NCBI RefSeq assembly: GCF_016428755.1
Contig: NZ_JAELTI010000024.1
Span: forward strand, 1 to 59,895
DNA: 59,895 bases
DNA from: Allobosea sp. ASV33
Lineage (GTDB): Bacteria > Pseudomonadota > Alphaproteobacteria > Rhizobiales > Beijerinckiaceae
Reading direction: 5' to 3'
Shown here piece by piece: positions 35,045 through 44,392 of the stretch. A program made the translations under genes and the position numbers. A model generated the notes under the pieces. That model was not told the origin of the DNA and searched no databases. It saw only the letters and a list, made by a program, of their open reading frames with translations. Numbering within the stretch: the stretch's first letter is position 1; each line of letters starts with the position of its first letter.

Positions 35045-35908
35045 GTGTCGCAGCGTTCGGTTGTCGAGGCCGCGCGGAAGCGCGCCTCGTCGGAGCTGAC
35101 CGCGACGCTGCCGCCTCCCCTGCTCCGCGTCGCCGATATCAGCCTCGAATATCGCAGCGACGACAGGATCGTTCGCGCCACACATCAGGTCGGCTTTGAT
35201 GTCTACGAGGGCGACCGCTTCGTGCTACTCGGGCCCTCAGGTTGCGGCAAGTCCACCCTGCTCAAGGCCATCGCCGGTTTCATAGCGCCCGTCGAAGGCG
35301 ATATTTCCCTCGCGGGTGCTCCGATCCGCGGCCCGGGTCCCGACCGCATCGTCGTCTTTCAGGAGTTCGACCAGCTGCCTCCCTGGAAGACGGTGTTGCA
35401 GAACGTCGCCTTTCCACTGATCGCCTCGCGCAGCCTGTCGCGCCGCGAAGCAGCCGAGCGAGCCCATCACTATGTCGAGAAGGTCGGCCTCGCGAAGTTC
35501 GCGAGCAGCTATCCGCACGAATTGTCCGGCGGCATGAAGCAGCGCGTCGCGATCGCGCGCGCTTTGGCGATGCAGCCGCGCATCCTGCTGATGGACGAGC
35601 CCTTCGCCGCACTGGACGCCCTGACGCGGCGCAAGATGCAGGAAGAACTGCTCGGGCTCTGGGAGGAGGTGCGCTTCACGCTGCTCTTCGTCACGCACTC
35701 GATCGAGGAAGCGCTGATCCTTGGCAATCGCATCGCCGTACTCTCGCCTCATCCCGGCCGCCTGCGGGCGGAGTTCAACAGCCATCAGTTCGATCTCGGC
35801 AGCATCGGCAGCGTGTCCTTCCAGAACGCGGTCCAGCGGCTCCATGCCCGGCTCTTCGAAGGCGAGCCTGTACCGGACGCGGGCGCCCGCGAGGATTCTC
35901 GGACATGA
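35045..35908 (+). CDS. Sulfonate/taurine-type ABC transporter ATPase
   Basis: This 287-residue SsuB/TauB-like ATPase uses a GTG start. Walker A is GPSGCGKST near residue 60, the Q-loop is VFQEFDQLPPWKTV near residue 101, the signature is LSGGMKQR near residue 159 and Walker B is RILLMDEPFAALD near residue 179, followed by the switch histidine in THSIEEAL. It overlaps the permease start by ATGA. A nearby ATG at 35028 is in another frame. Confidence 0.9.
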   Translation: MSQRSVVEAARKRASSELTATLPPPLLRVADISLEYRSDDRIVRATHQVGFDVYEGDRFVLLGPSGCGKSTLLKAIAGFIAPVEGDISLAGAPIRGPGPDRIVVFQEFDQLPPWKTVLQNVAFPLIASRSLSRREAAERAHHYVEKVGLAKFASSYPHELSGGMKQRVAIARALAMQPRILLMDEPFAALDALTRRKMQEELLGLWEEVRFTLLFVTHSIEEALILGNRIAVLSPHPGRLRAEFNSHQFDLGSIGSVSFQNAVQRLHARLFEGEPVPDAGAREDSRT

Positions 35909-36774
35909 AGCTCGCCGCTCCTCCGATCCGGCCGGAATTCGATCGGCCGCTTTCCCCCTTTGTCGCCATCGCGGCCGAGCGTCCGCGGCCCTTTTTCGAA
36001 CGGCTCGCACGCCAAAGCTGGCTACGGAAACTTCTGATCCTGCTCGTGCTGGCGGCGATATGGGAGGCGTCCGCGCGCTGGCAGGATAACGACCTGCTGC
36101 TTCCGAGCTTCACCGCCACGGCGACGGCCCTATTGGAGGGGCTGGTCAGCGGCGAACTCGTCGAGCGGGCAAGCCTGTCCCTGATCGTGCTGGCCCAGGG
36201 CTATGCCGCGGGTGTCGTGCTCGCCTTCGTACTGACGACGCTCGCCGTCTCGACCCAGCTCGGCCGCGACCTGCTCTCGACCCTGACCACGATGTTCAAT
36301 CCGCTGCCGGCGATCGCCCTGCTGCCGCTCGCCCTCCTATGGTTCGGGCTGGGATCGGGCAGCCTGGTGTTCGTGCTGATCCATTCGGTCTTGTGGCCGC
36401 TCGCGCTCAACACCTTCGCCGGCTTTCAGGGCGTGCCGGAGGCGCTGCGCATGGCGGGACGCAATTACGGCCTGACAGGGTTGCGCTACGTCTTCGGCAT
36501 CCTCGTGCCCGCCGCGCTGCCGGCGATCCTGTCGGGGCTCAAGATCGGCTGGGCCTTCGCCTGGCGGACCCTCATCGCTGCCGAACTGGTCTTCGGCGCA
36601 TCTTCCGGCCGCGGCGGCCTGGGCTGGTATATTTTCCAGAACCGCAACGAGCTCTACACCGACAAGGTCTTCGCCGGCCTGTTGCTGGTCATCCTGATCG
36701 GCCTGGTCGTCGAGAACCTGATCTTCGCCGCGATCGAGCGTGTCACCGTCAGGCGCTGGGGCATGGCGCGCTGA
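35905..36774 (+). CDS. Sulfonate/taurine-type ABC transporter permease
   Basis: This 289-residue permease of the SsuC/TauC class starts at the ATG overlapping the ATPase stop. It has about six membrane segments, an N-terminal polar extension of 30 residues, LPAIALLPLALLWFGLGSGSLVF near residue 133, the EAA loop with ALRMAGRNYGLTGLRYVF near residue 184, and GWAFAWRTLIAAELVFGASSGRGGLGW near residue 214. It completes the transporter. Its stop touches the start of the broken nitroreductase gene. Confidence 0.9.
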   Translation: MKLAAPPIRPEFDRPLSPFVAIAAERPRPFFERLARQSWLRKLLILLVLAAIWEASARWQDNDLLLPSFTATATALLEGLVSGELVERASLSLIVLAQGYAAGVVLAFVLTTLAVSTQLGRDLLSTLTTMFNPLPAIALLPLALLWFGLGSGSLVFVLIHSVLWPLALNTFAGFQGVPEALRMAGRNYGLTGLRYVFGILVPAALPAILSGLKIGWAFAWRTLIAAELVFGASSGRGGLGWYIFQNRNELYTDKVFAGLLLVILIGLVVENLIFAAIERVTVRRWGMAR

Positions 36775-37082
36775 TGGTTCTCTCGCTGCTGATGACCTGT
36801 ACCCTTTTCGACGGAGCCAACGACGTGCCGCACGCCCTCAAGCAATCCGAAGAGCGGACACCGGCGTTTTCAGAGGTCGCCGCCGTGGATGGCCCGGCTG
36901 CCCTGCTGAAGGCGCGGTATCGCACAGCCTCGCCACAGGAGCCGGCACATTGGAACGCCGTCCTCGGTCAGATTCTGGCGCATCGTTCGGTCCGCAGCTA
37001 CAAGCCCGATCCGCTGCCGGAAGGCACGCTGGAAACACTCGTCGCAGCGGCCCAATACTATCCCTCAAACTGCGGAACTTAG
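36774..37082 (+). pseudogene. Truncated nitroreductase-family gene
   Basis: An approximately 102-codon frame carries the nitroreductase start block ILAHRSVRSYKPDPLPEGTLETLVAAAQ near its C-terminus and then ends in a TAG, where a normal protein would continue for about 180 more residues. The FMN-contact arginines and serine of the start block are kept. The real start may be the ATG at 36774 overlapping the permease stop or a GTG at 36825 behind GGAGCC. The downstream sequence no longer encodes the family in any frame. It looks cut by a rearrangement. Confidence 0.7.
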
Positions 37083-37542
37083 GCCACGGAATTCCCAAGG
37101 CTTAGATTAAAGATTTCAATGGCTTAGCGTCTTGACTGCGGAAGCACTATGCCTCTCTCTTCATCTTCTCAGGTGAAATCAGAGGCGAAGTTCCCCTTTT
37201 TCGGCCTTTGACTTCCGCAAACTCAGGGAGGCGGCACCTAGTGCCGCCTCCCTCCGCCAAGTCGAACGAAGCATGAATCACCGATAAGCTTACTGCTTCT
37301 GACGCTCCCGACGTCTCGCAGACGACATTCTCCATGCGGATCGTCGAGGCACATCCCGTTACCCTTCCGCTGACGTACATATATTCCGGGGCGCCGACGA
37401 AATGTCGGGGAAAGGACCGATCGGCTCTCCCGCGGCGAGCTTCACAGGCGCGCCACAGCGGCCGGCGCAGTATCAGCCGCGTGCCCGACAGGGTCGTCTT
37501 GCACTCCAGCTTCCCAGTCGCTCCGCCTGCCCCAAGGCAGAC
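37083..37542. other. Rearrangement scar with inverted repeats and a coding fragment
   Basis: This 460-bp stretch has no intact gene. It begins right after the broken nitroreductase. TGCGGAAG (37137-37144) and CTTCCGCA (37212-37219) are inverted 8-base repeats. A longer perfect hairpin follows at 37225-37253. At 37334 an ATG opens MRIVEAHPVTLPLTYIYSGAP, which looks like the start of an enolase-superfamily (muconate cycloisomerase/mandelate racemase type) protein and breaks off after about 20 residues. A mobile-element or deletion junction is the simplest explanation; no transposase is seen. Confidence 0.5.
37225..37253. repeat. Perfect 13-bp inverted repeat
   Basis: AGGGAGGCGGCAC and GTGCCGCCTCCCT flank a CTA loop. 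It sits inside the scar region, could be a strong bidirectional hairpin, a terminator or the end of a lost element. Confidence 0.6.
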
Positions 37543-39042
37543 CTAGGCGTCGAGGTTGATGTTGATGGTCTTCAGCTCGGTGAAAGCCTCGATCGTCTGC
37601 CATCCTCCCTCGCGGCCAATGCCGGAGCGCTTGACACCACCCATCGGCGCGTTTGGGACGCTGGCGTAATTGTTGATGCCGATCGAGCCGCTGCGAACGG
37701 TGCGGGCGACCCGAAAGGCGCGGCTGATATCGGTGGTGTAGATCGTGCCGGCCAGGCCGTAGTCGCTGTCGTTGGCGATGGCGATCGCCTCCTCTTCCGT
37801 CTCGAACGGAATCACGCTGAGAACGGGCCCGAATATCTCCTCGCGCGCGATCCGCATGTCGTTGCGGACATCGATGAACAGCGCCGGGTTGACCCAGTTG
37901 CCCGCCTTCAGCTCGCCGCCCGGCTGATCGCCTCCGAAAACCAGCGTCGCCCCCTCCTCCTGCCCGCTCTCGACGAAGCCAAGAATCTTCGCCACCTGCC
38001 GTTTCGAGATGATCGGGGACGACGTCGTGGCCGGATCGAAAGGATCACCGAAGCGGATGCTCGCGACCTGCTCCTTGGCGAAGTGCACGAACTCATCCAG
38101 CACCGAACGATGGATCAGCGCGCGCGACGGCGTCGAGCAGATCTGGCCCGAGAGGAAGGTCGAGCAGAGCCCCATCAATGTCTTGGCCGCGGTCTGGACA
38201 CTGCGCGCATCGGGGAAGACGATGCCGGCGCTCTTGCCTCCGAGTTCCAGCGACAACCGCTTCATATCCACGGCGCCGCCGGCATAGATCTTCTGGCCCA
38301 CCGCAATGCTGCCGGTGAAGGTGACCTTGTCGACGCCGGGATGGCCGGCGAGCGCAGCTCCCGTTTCACCTCCGCCGGTGATGAAATTGAACACGCCGGG
38401 CGGCAAGTCGCTCTCAGCGAGAATGCGGGCCATGCGTTCGGTGGAGAGATTGGTGTACTCGGACGGCTTGACGACGACCGTGCAGCCGCAGGCCAGTGCA
38501 GCACCGACCTTCAGCGCGAAGGTATAGAGCGGTCCATTATAGGGCAGTATCGCGGCAACGACGCCGACCGGATCGCGGAATGTCATGTATTGCATGTTGG
38601 AGGCGGCGGAGAAGATCGGATAGGTCTCGCCGTTGATCTTGTCGATCCAGCCAGCGTAGTGGTCGAAGATGTCAGCGGCCGCGCTGCCGGAAACGCGTGA
38701 ATTCCGCGTCAGGTGGTAAGGCATGCCGTTGTCGAGACATTGCAGGCGATGCAGTTCGTCGGCGGCGGCGTAGATGCCGTCGATGACCGGCTGGATCATG
38801 CGCTTGCGGTCCTGCGCGCGCATCTTGGGCCAAGGCCCGTTGTCGAACGCGTCGCGAGCCGCCGCGACCGCCAGATCGACGCCGCGCCGACCGGCCTCCG
38901 GGATACTGGCGATCACCTCGTTGCAGGAGGGATTGATCTGATCGAAACGGCCCTCGTCCCAATCGAGCCAAGAGCCGCCGACAAAGAGGCGCCCCGGTTG
39001 GGGCTTCAACTCATCCCTTACGGATGCCAGATTCTCGGACAT
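37543..39042 (-). CDS. Aldehyde dehydrogenase family protein
   Basis: This 499-residue NAD(P)-dependent aldehyde dehydrogenase has FVGGSWLDWDEGRFDQINPS near residue 20, the cofactor-binding FTGSIAVG near residue 238, the general-base glutamate in LELGGKS near residue 260 and the catalytic cysteine in SGQICSTPSR near residue 293, then EEIFGPVLS. The start at 39042 has a GGAG ribosome site; the longer frame would overlap the upstream gene. It is the last gene of the long minus-strand catabolic operon and would oxidise an aldehyde to an acid for CoA activation. Confidence 0.9.
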   Translation of the reverse strand: MSENLASVRDELKPQPGRLFVGGSWLDWDEGRFDQINPSCNEVIASIPEAGRRGVDLAVAAARDAFDNGPWPKMRAQDRKRMIQPVIDGIYAAADELHRLQCLDNGMPYHLTRNSRVSGSAAADIFDHYAGWIDKINGETYPIFSAASNMQYMTFRDPVGVVAAILPYNGPLYTFALKVGAALACGCTVVVKPSEYTNLSTERMARILAESDLPPGVFNFITGGGETGAALAGHPGVDKVTFTGSIAVGQKIYAGGAVDMKRLSLELGGKSAGIVFPDARSVQTAAKTLMGLCSTFLSGQICSTPSRALIHRSVLDEFVHFAKEQVASIRFGDPFDPATTSSPIISKRQVAKILGFVESGQEEGATLVFGGDQPGGELKAGNWVNPALFIDVRNDMRIAREEIFGPVLSVIPFETEEEAIAIANDSDYGLAGTIYTTDISRAFRVARTVRSGSIGINNYASVPNAPMGGVKRSGIGREGGWQTIEAFTELKTININLDA

Positions 39043-39116
39043 GCTGATCTCCGGTGTCGAGACTTTCATTGAGCCGGCTCCGGCCGGATTGGAGAGCAAT
39101 CCGGCCGGCATACGCG

Positions 39117-40319
39117 CTAGTTCTTCTTGACCAGCGGACACTCGCTTTCCGCCAGGGGGCGAAAGGCCTCCGTTCCGGAAAGCTTCTGGATCGGCTTCAT
39201 CAGATCCCATTCGCCCTTGGATTCCTCGGGCGTCTTGACCTGAAAGAGATAGAAGTCGCGCAGCACGCGCCCATCTTCGCGAATGGCCGCATTCGCTGTC
39301 ATGAAGTCGTTCACCGGCGTCTCGCGCATTTTGGCGGCAACGGCCTTGCCGTCGATCGTGCCGGCAGCCTTGACGGCTGCAAGGTAGTGCGCCACCGCGC
39401 TGTACATGCCGGCATGCAGGCTGTTCGGCATGCGTTTCTGGAGTTGGAAAAAGCGCTGGGAGAAGGCGCGGGCCTCATCGCTCTGATCCCAGTAGAAGGC
39501 TTCGGCCAGTAAGAGGCCTTGCGTGGCAGCGAGGCCTAGCGCCTTGATCTCGCCGACATAGGTGACGAACGACGCCAGCTTCTGGCCACTACGCGTCACG
39601 CCGAATTCGTTCGCCTGCTTGACGAAGTTGACCATGTCCTGCCCGGCCAGGCCCACCATGATCGCCTTGGCGCGCGAGGCTTGGGCCTGCAAAATGAAAG
39701 AGCCGTAGTCGGGGGTCCCGACGGGCACACGCACCTCGCCCACCGAACGGCCGCCGGCCTCGTTCGCGAAGCGCGATCCGTCGCGGATCATCGCTGCCCC
39801 GAAGGCATAATCGGTCGAGACGCTGAAATAGGTATCCGCTCCGGACCGGACGGTTGCTGCTCCGATCGTCTTGGCCAGGACATAGGTATCGGAAATCCAT
39901 TGGAACGAGGTCGGCGAGCAGGCCTTTCCGGAGAGGTCGCTGGTCAGCGACGAGACGGCGATGTCGATCTTGCCCCGCTCGCTCATCAAGCTGCGAACCG
40001 CGAGGGCGACAGCCGAGCTGCCATGCCCGACCACCATCTCGACGCCCTCCTGATCGAGCCAGCGCCGCACGGCGCCCAGGGCGACATCCGGTTTGCTGAC
40101 GGTGTCGATAAAGACGATCTCGACCTTGCGTCCCAGGACGCTGCCGACATCGGCCGCGGCCATCTGCGCCCCCGTGAGCGAGCCTATGCCGGTCGTATCG
40201 GCATAGGATCCCGACATATCCTCGAGCACGCCGATACGCAGTGGGCGCTCCTGAGCATAGGCCTGGGGCGCTGCCATCAACACGGCAGCCGTCAGAATGA
40301 ACCGTCTCAAAACTCGCAT
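39117..40319 (-). CDS. Branched-chain amino acid-type ABC substrate-binding protein (orphan)
   Basis: This 400-residue periplasmic binding protein of the LivJ/Leu-Ile-Val type has a signal peptide (RRFILTAAVLMAAPQAYAQE) and LRIGVLEDMSGSYADTTGIGSLTGAQMAA near residues 26-54. The ATG at 40319 lies behind GGGAGG. No LivHMGF genes are nearby, so it must share a transporter encoded elsewhere or act as a sensor or capture protein. Many such proteins bind aromatic or aliphatic acids rather than amino acids. It is embedded in the catabolic operon. Confidence 0.88.
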   Translation of the reverse strand: MRVLRRFILTAAVLMAAPQAYAQERPLRIGVLEDMSGSYADTTGIGSLTGAQMAAADVGSVLGRKVEIVFIDTVSKPDVALGAVRRWLDQEGVEMVVGHGSSAVALAVRSLMSERGKIDIAVSSLTSDLSGKACSPTSFQWISDTYVLAKTIGAATVRSGADTYFSVSTDYAFGAAMIRDGSRFANEAGGRSVGEVRVPVGTPDYGSFILQAQASRAKAIMVGLAGQDMVNFVKQANEFGVTRSGQKLASFVTYVGEIKALGLAATQGLLLAEAFYWDQSDEARAFSQRFFQLQKRMPNSLHAGMYSAVAHYLAAVKAAGTIDGKAVAAKMRETPVNDFMTANAAIREDGRVLRDFYLFQVKTPEESKGEWDLMKPIQKLSGTEAFRPLAESECPLVKKN

Positions 40320-40371
40320 GTCGAACCTCCCCTGGACTATGATGTGTCGCGCCGGTTTTCCGTCTTCGTGA

Positions 40372-42015
40372 TCAGGCTGCAGCCGTGGCATTCCCTCGCC
40401 CGAGGATCATGTCGGCCGCTTTTTCACCGATCATGATCGTGGCGGCGTTGGTCGGCGCCGAAACCGTCGTCGGCATGATCGAGGCGTCCGCGACGCGCAG
40501 GCCGGTGACGCCCCTGACGCGAAGCTGATCGTCGACGACGGCGCTGCGGTCGCTCTCGGGACCCATCCGGGCCGTGCCGACATGATGGTAGACCGTGCCA
40601 CCGTATTGCCGCGCGAAGCCAAGAATTTCGTCGTCGCTCTGCACGTCCTTGCCGGGCAGCATCTCCGCATCGAAATAGGGCTGGAACGCCTCGGCCGAAA
40701 AGATCTGCCGGACCTTGCGGACGACATCGACGACACCCTCTCTGTCCCATTCGGTCGCCAGATAGTTCGGCTGAATCTCCGGCGGCACGGCGATGTCGGC
40801 AGACTTGGCGCGGACCCAGCCCCGGCTCCTCGGATGCAGCCGATAGCCGCCACAGGTCATGCCTGGATAATGGTCGAGCAGGCCCGGTAGACCTTCGCGG
40901 TAGCTCGCCGGAGTGAACGACAATTGCGTGTCGATATTGTCCTGGACCGGATCGGACCGGTAATAGGCCCGCATTGGCACCGGCCCCATGCCGAGGATGC
41001 TGGGGCGGCCCGCCAGCCAGCGGATGATCTCGCGGCCGAGCGCCAAGCCACGGCCGCGTTCGTTCAGCGTGGAGCAGTTCTTCACCCGCGCGGCGAGACG
41101 AAGCTGGAAATGGTCGACCAGGTTTGCCCCGACGCCCGGCGCATCCTGGATAACCGGCACGCCGATGGAGCCGAGCAGCTCGGCCGGACCGATGCCTGAA
41201 ATCTGCAGGAGCCGTGGCGTATTCAGCGCCCCGGCGCTGACGATCACCTCGCGCCTCGCGCGGATCTCGCGTCGCTCTCCGGCCGGCGAGCCGGCGCGAT
41301 AGCGGATGCCTGTCGCGCGCCGCCCTTCGAACGTGATCGCCTCCGCATAGCTGTCGGTCAGTACCGTCACCCGGCCGGTCGCGACGGCGGGTTTCAGGAA
41401 GGCGCGGGCCGTACTCTGGCGGACCGGCCGGATGCCGCTCGTGTCGATGGTGAACTGGTAAGGCCCTGCCCCGTCGACCTGACCGGTATTGTAGTCGCGG
41501 ACACGCGGAATGCCGACCTGCTCCGCCGCCGCCTCGAAGGCCTCGCAGAGCGGCCCGCCGATGATCGGATCCGATACGGTGAGAGGGCCGTTGCGGCCAT
41601 GGGCGCTGTCGTCGCCGGCGCCGATGCGCCGTTCCGACTTGCGGAAATAGGGCAGGACGTCGTCGAAGGACCAGCCTCGATTGCCGAGCTGGGCCCAGCC
41701 GTCATAGTCGGCCGCGTGCCCCCGGCCATAGACCATGCCGTTGATCGAGCTCGAGCCGCCGAGGCCCTTTCCCACGAGGAGCTGCAAGGACTTGTGGCCG
41801 ACGCCCGGAACCGGCTCGCTCTTGAACACCCAGGTCCGCCGCGGATTGAAGATGTTCTTGATGTAGCCGGCGGGGATCTGGACGTAGAGATTGCGATCGG
41901 ACGGCCCGGCCTCGACGACGCAGACGGAGGCCTGCGCGCTCTCGGCGAGACGGTGGGCGACGACGCATCCCGCGCTGCCCGCACCGACGATGATGAAATC
42001 GAATTCAGTGGCCAT
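40372..42015 (-). CDS. GMC-family FAD oxidoreductase (choline dehydrogenase-like)
   Basis: This 547-residue GMC oxidoreductase opens with the FAD dinucleotide-binding motif VGAGSAGCVVAHRL near residue 9 and GGSSSINGMVYGRG near residue 83. The signature 2 block (GALNTPRLLQISGIGP) is near residue 260. The active-site histidine lies in YHHVGTARMG near residue 480, and the second catalytic position in APTNAATIM near residue 524 is Asn as in many members. It would oxidise an alcohol to an aldehyde, which fits the aldehyde dehydrogenase two genes downstream. An AGAGG ribosome site supports the start. Confidence 0.9.
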   Translation of the reverse strand: MATEFDFIIVGAGSAGCVVAHRLAESAQASVCVVEAGPSDRNLYVQIPAGYIKNIFNPRRTWVFKSEPVPGVGHKSLQLLVGKGLGGSSSINGMVYGRGHAADYDGWAQLGNRGWSFDDVLPYFRKSERRIGAGDDSAHGRNGPLTVSDPIIGGPLCEAFEAAAEQVGIPRVRDYNTGQVDGAGPYQFTIDTSGIRPVRQSTARAFLKPAVATGRVTVLTDSYAEAITFEGRRATGIRYRAGSPAGERREIRARREVIVSAGALNTPRLLQISGIGPAELLGSIGVPVIQDAPGVGANLVDHFQLRLAARVKNCSTLNERGRGLALGREIIRWLAGRPSILGMGPVPMRAYYRSDPVQDNIDTQLSFTPASYREGLPGLLDHYPGMTCGGYRLHPRSRGWVRAKSADIAVPPEIQPNYLATEWDREGVVDVVRKVRQIFSAEAFQPYFDAEMLPGKDVQSDDEILGFARQYGGTVYHHVGTARMGPESDRSAVVDDQLRVRGVTGLRVADASIMPTTVSAPTNAATIMIGEKAADMILGRGNATAAA

Positions 42016-42099
42016 TCCAACCTCTCGGGACATGATGGGAAGACCGCCAGGGCGAAGGCTGCATTCGCAGCCGCCGCGGCGGGCTGTCGCTCGTTCCGG

Positions 42100-43140
42100 T
42101 TATTGGCCCGGCGCTTCGCGGATCGCCTTCAGGACGGTCGAGCCGGGACGGCCGCGCTCGTCCATGCCTTTCGCCCATTTGTCGCCCACTGCGGCCAGGG
42201 CGGCGCCGAATTCCTTACGCGCCTCGGGCGTCAGCTCCGGTACGGTGTAACCGCTGGTTTCGGAGAGCTTCTTGCGGATGCCCTCGTCGGTCTCGTCGGC
42301 CCATTTGCAGAACGATGCCGAAGCCTTGCCGATCTCATCGGCGATGACGGCCCGATGCTTGTCCGACAGGGTTGCCCAGCGCTTCTCGGTCGTGCCGATG
42401 AAGGAAAGCCCGGTGCCGAAGGTGACGCCGCTCACGGCATTCTTCAGCACGGGTTCGAGGTTGTATTGGGTGATGCCGGTATAGGGGAACAGCGCACCGT
42501 CGACGGTGCCGCGCGTCGCGGCATCGTAGAGTTCCGTTGACGGAATGCGGATCGGAATGCCACCCATCTCGGCGACGGCCTCCTGCTGGACCGCACCGCT
42601 GACCCAGAGCTTCACGCCTTTGACGTCGGCCAGTTTCTCGATCTTCTTGCTGCGCGTATGCAGGGCATAGGGTGCGAGCAATTGCGCGCTCAACGCGCGG
42701 ATTCCCGCAGGGTTGTATTCGAGCTTGTCGAGCACCCCGCCTGGCTGGACCAGAACCCAGGCCTTGTGCGAGCCTTCGCAGGCCGAGCCGGCGATCTGCG
42801 GCAAATCCACCACTGCCGAAAGCGGATACTTTTCCGGAGCCAGTCCGGGGATGAGCATCGCCATATCCAGCAGGCCGCTCTTCAGGAGCGTGGTCGCATC
42901 CTTGCCGAGCTGCGAAGCCGGATAATATTCGAACTTGATCTCGCCATTGGTCTCGCGTTCGACCCCGGCCATGAACTTTTTGTAGAGCTGCTCGGAGAGG
43001 TAGTGGTTCCCGGGCAGCGTCGTTCCGAATTTCAGGGTGATCGGATCCGCGGCGACACTCGCCGCCGCGCCGTGCAACGTCACCAACGCTGCGAAAGCCG
43101 GCAGGCGCGCCGCTTTCAACACAAGGCTCCAAGAAATCAT
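42100..43140 (-). CDS. TRAP transporter DctP-type substrate-binding protein (orphan)
   Basis: This 346-residue DctP-family protein has a signal peptide ending near AAASVAADP and the blocks LKFGTTLPGNHYLSEQLYKKF near residue 30 and VKLWVSGAVQQEAVAEMGG near residue 165. The ligand-carboxylate arginine is expected near PIRIPS at residue 187. TRAP proteins bind organic acids, including C4 and C5 dicarboxylates and keto acids. The DctQ and DctM membrane subunits are absent from the window. The start at 43140 has a strong GGGAGGATAAGG site. Its place in the operon suggests that the imported acid is the pathway substrate. Confidence 0.88.
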   Translation of the reverse strand: MISWSLVLKAARLPAFAALVTLHGAAASVAADPITLKFGTTLPGNHYLSEQLYKKFMAGVERETNGEIKFEYYPASQLGKDATTLLKSGLLDMAMLIPGLAPEKYPLSAVVDLPQIAGSACEGSHKAWVLVQPGGVLDKLEYNPAGIRALSAQLLAPYALHTRSKKIEKLADVKGVKLWVSGAVQQEAVAEMGGIPIRIPSTELYDAATRGTVDGALFPYTGITQYNLEPVLKNAVSGVTFGTGLSFIGTTEKRWATLSDKHRAVIADEIGKASASFCKWADETDEGIRKKLSETSGYTVPELTPEARKEFGAALAAVGDKWAKGMDERGRPGSTVLKAIREAPGQ

Positions 43141-43210
43141 GTCCTTATCCTCCCGTTTTTCTTCGGCTTGACGTCCTGTTCGACGGGCCGGCCTCGCCAC
43201 CGGCGCCCGA

Positions 43211-44317
43211 TCAGCTTGTCGCGATGCCCCAATCCTCCAGGATCTCCTGCGTATGGGCTCCGCGGTCGGGTGCTGGCCGGCCGATCCCGCCCGGCGTGCG
43301 CGAGAAGCGAGGTGTCGGTCCGGGCTGCTCGACGCCATCGACTTCCGCGATCAGCGAGCGCGCACGGTTATGCGGGTACTGCCCCGCCTCATCGAGCGTC
43401 AGCACCGGGGAGAAGCAGGCATCGGACCCTTCGAACAAGGCGGACCATTCGTCCCGCGTGCGCTGCCGGAAGATCTCCGCGAAGCGGCCGCAGAGCTGCG
43501 GCCAGTTCGCGCGGTCATCGCGATCGGGCAGTTCGGCGGGGCTGAGATCGAGAACCCGGAGCATCGTGTCGTAGAACCGCTTTTCGATGCAGCCGATCGC
43601 GACATGCCCGCCGTCGCGGGTCTCGTAGCAACGATAGAAGGGAGCCCCGCCGTCCAGCACGTTGGCTCCGCGCCGGGGAGCGAGCTGCCCCAGTTGCCGG
43701 AACGCATGGAACACGGTCAGCAGGCTCGTCACGCCGTCGACCATGGCGCAATCGACCACCTGGCCCTGGCCGGAACGCGCGCTTTCATAGACCGCCGCCA
43801 TGAGGCCGAAGGCCATGTAGATGCCGCCACCACCATAGTCGCCGAGCAGGTTCAGCGGCGGAACGGGAGGGCCGTCGGCCGGGCCGATCAGGTTCAACGC
43901 CCCGGTCAACGCGATGTAGTTGATGTCGTGGCCGGCCATCTGCGACATCGGCCCCTCCTGGCCCCAACCCGTCGCGCGGCCGTAGACAAGACGGGGATTG
44001 CACTGAAGGCAGGCCTCGGGACCGAAGCCGAGACGCTCCGCGACGCCCGGACGAAAACCTTCGATGAGGATGTCGGCCTTCTCGACCAGAGCTAGAAGCG
44101 TCCGCAGCCCTTCGAGGCTTTTGATGTCGAGGGCGACCGAACGCTTGTTGCGATTGCGCAAGTCGAATTTACCCGGCATCGCGATGCCGAGATCGGTGTC
44201 TGACAGGCGGTCGACGCGCAGGACATCCGCTCCCAGATCGCCGAGCAGCATGCCGCAGAAGGGCGTCGGGCCGAGGCCCGCCAGTTCGATCACCTTCAGT
44301 CCTGCGAGGGGACCCAT
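43211..44317 (-). CDS. Alpha-methylacyl-CoA racemase-like CaiB/BaiF protein
   Basis: This 368-residue class III CoA-transferase fold protein begins MGPLAGLKVIELAGLGPTPF. The segment MAGHDINYIALTGALN near residue 130, with the His and Asp of the catalytic pair, is typical of alpha-methylacyl-CoA racemase rather than of a transferase. The family end features GGAPFYRCYETRDG and AIGCIEKRFYD are present. Racemases of this type invert the alpha carbon of 2-methyl-branched acyl-CoA thioesters. It is preceded by the first MaoC gene after 75 bases. The presence of a racemase suggests a methyl-branched intermediate in the pathway. Confidence 0.85.
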   Translation of the reverse strand: MGPLAGLKVIELAGLGPTPFCGMLLGDLGADVLRVDRLSDTDLGIAMPGKFDLRNRNKRSVALDIKSLEGLRTLLALVEKADILIEGFRPGVAERLGFGPEACLQCNPRLVYGRATGWGQEGPMSQMAGHDINYIALTGALNLIGPADGPPVPPLNLLGDYGGGGIYMAFGLMAAVYESARSGQGQVVDCAMVDGVTSLLTVFHAFRQLGQLAPRRGANVLDGGAPFYRCYETRDGGHVAIGCIEKRFYDTMLRVLDLSPAELPDRDDRANWPQLCGRFAEIFRQRTRDEWSALFEGSDACFSPVLTLDEAGQYPHNRARSLIAEVDGVEQPGPTPRFSRTPGGIGRPAPDRGAHTQEILEDWGIATS

Positions 44318-44392
44318 GACAATGTCCTTCTTCGTCCCGGCCGGCCGCCGCATGATGTATTCGGAAAGTTATGCAGCAGCTCTTCGGGCCCT

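Noticed and set aside
37402..38700. A 432-codon plus-strand frame opposite the aldehyde dehydrogenase
   Set aside because: Mirror of the gene beneath it; the useful signal in this stretch is the scar upstream.
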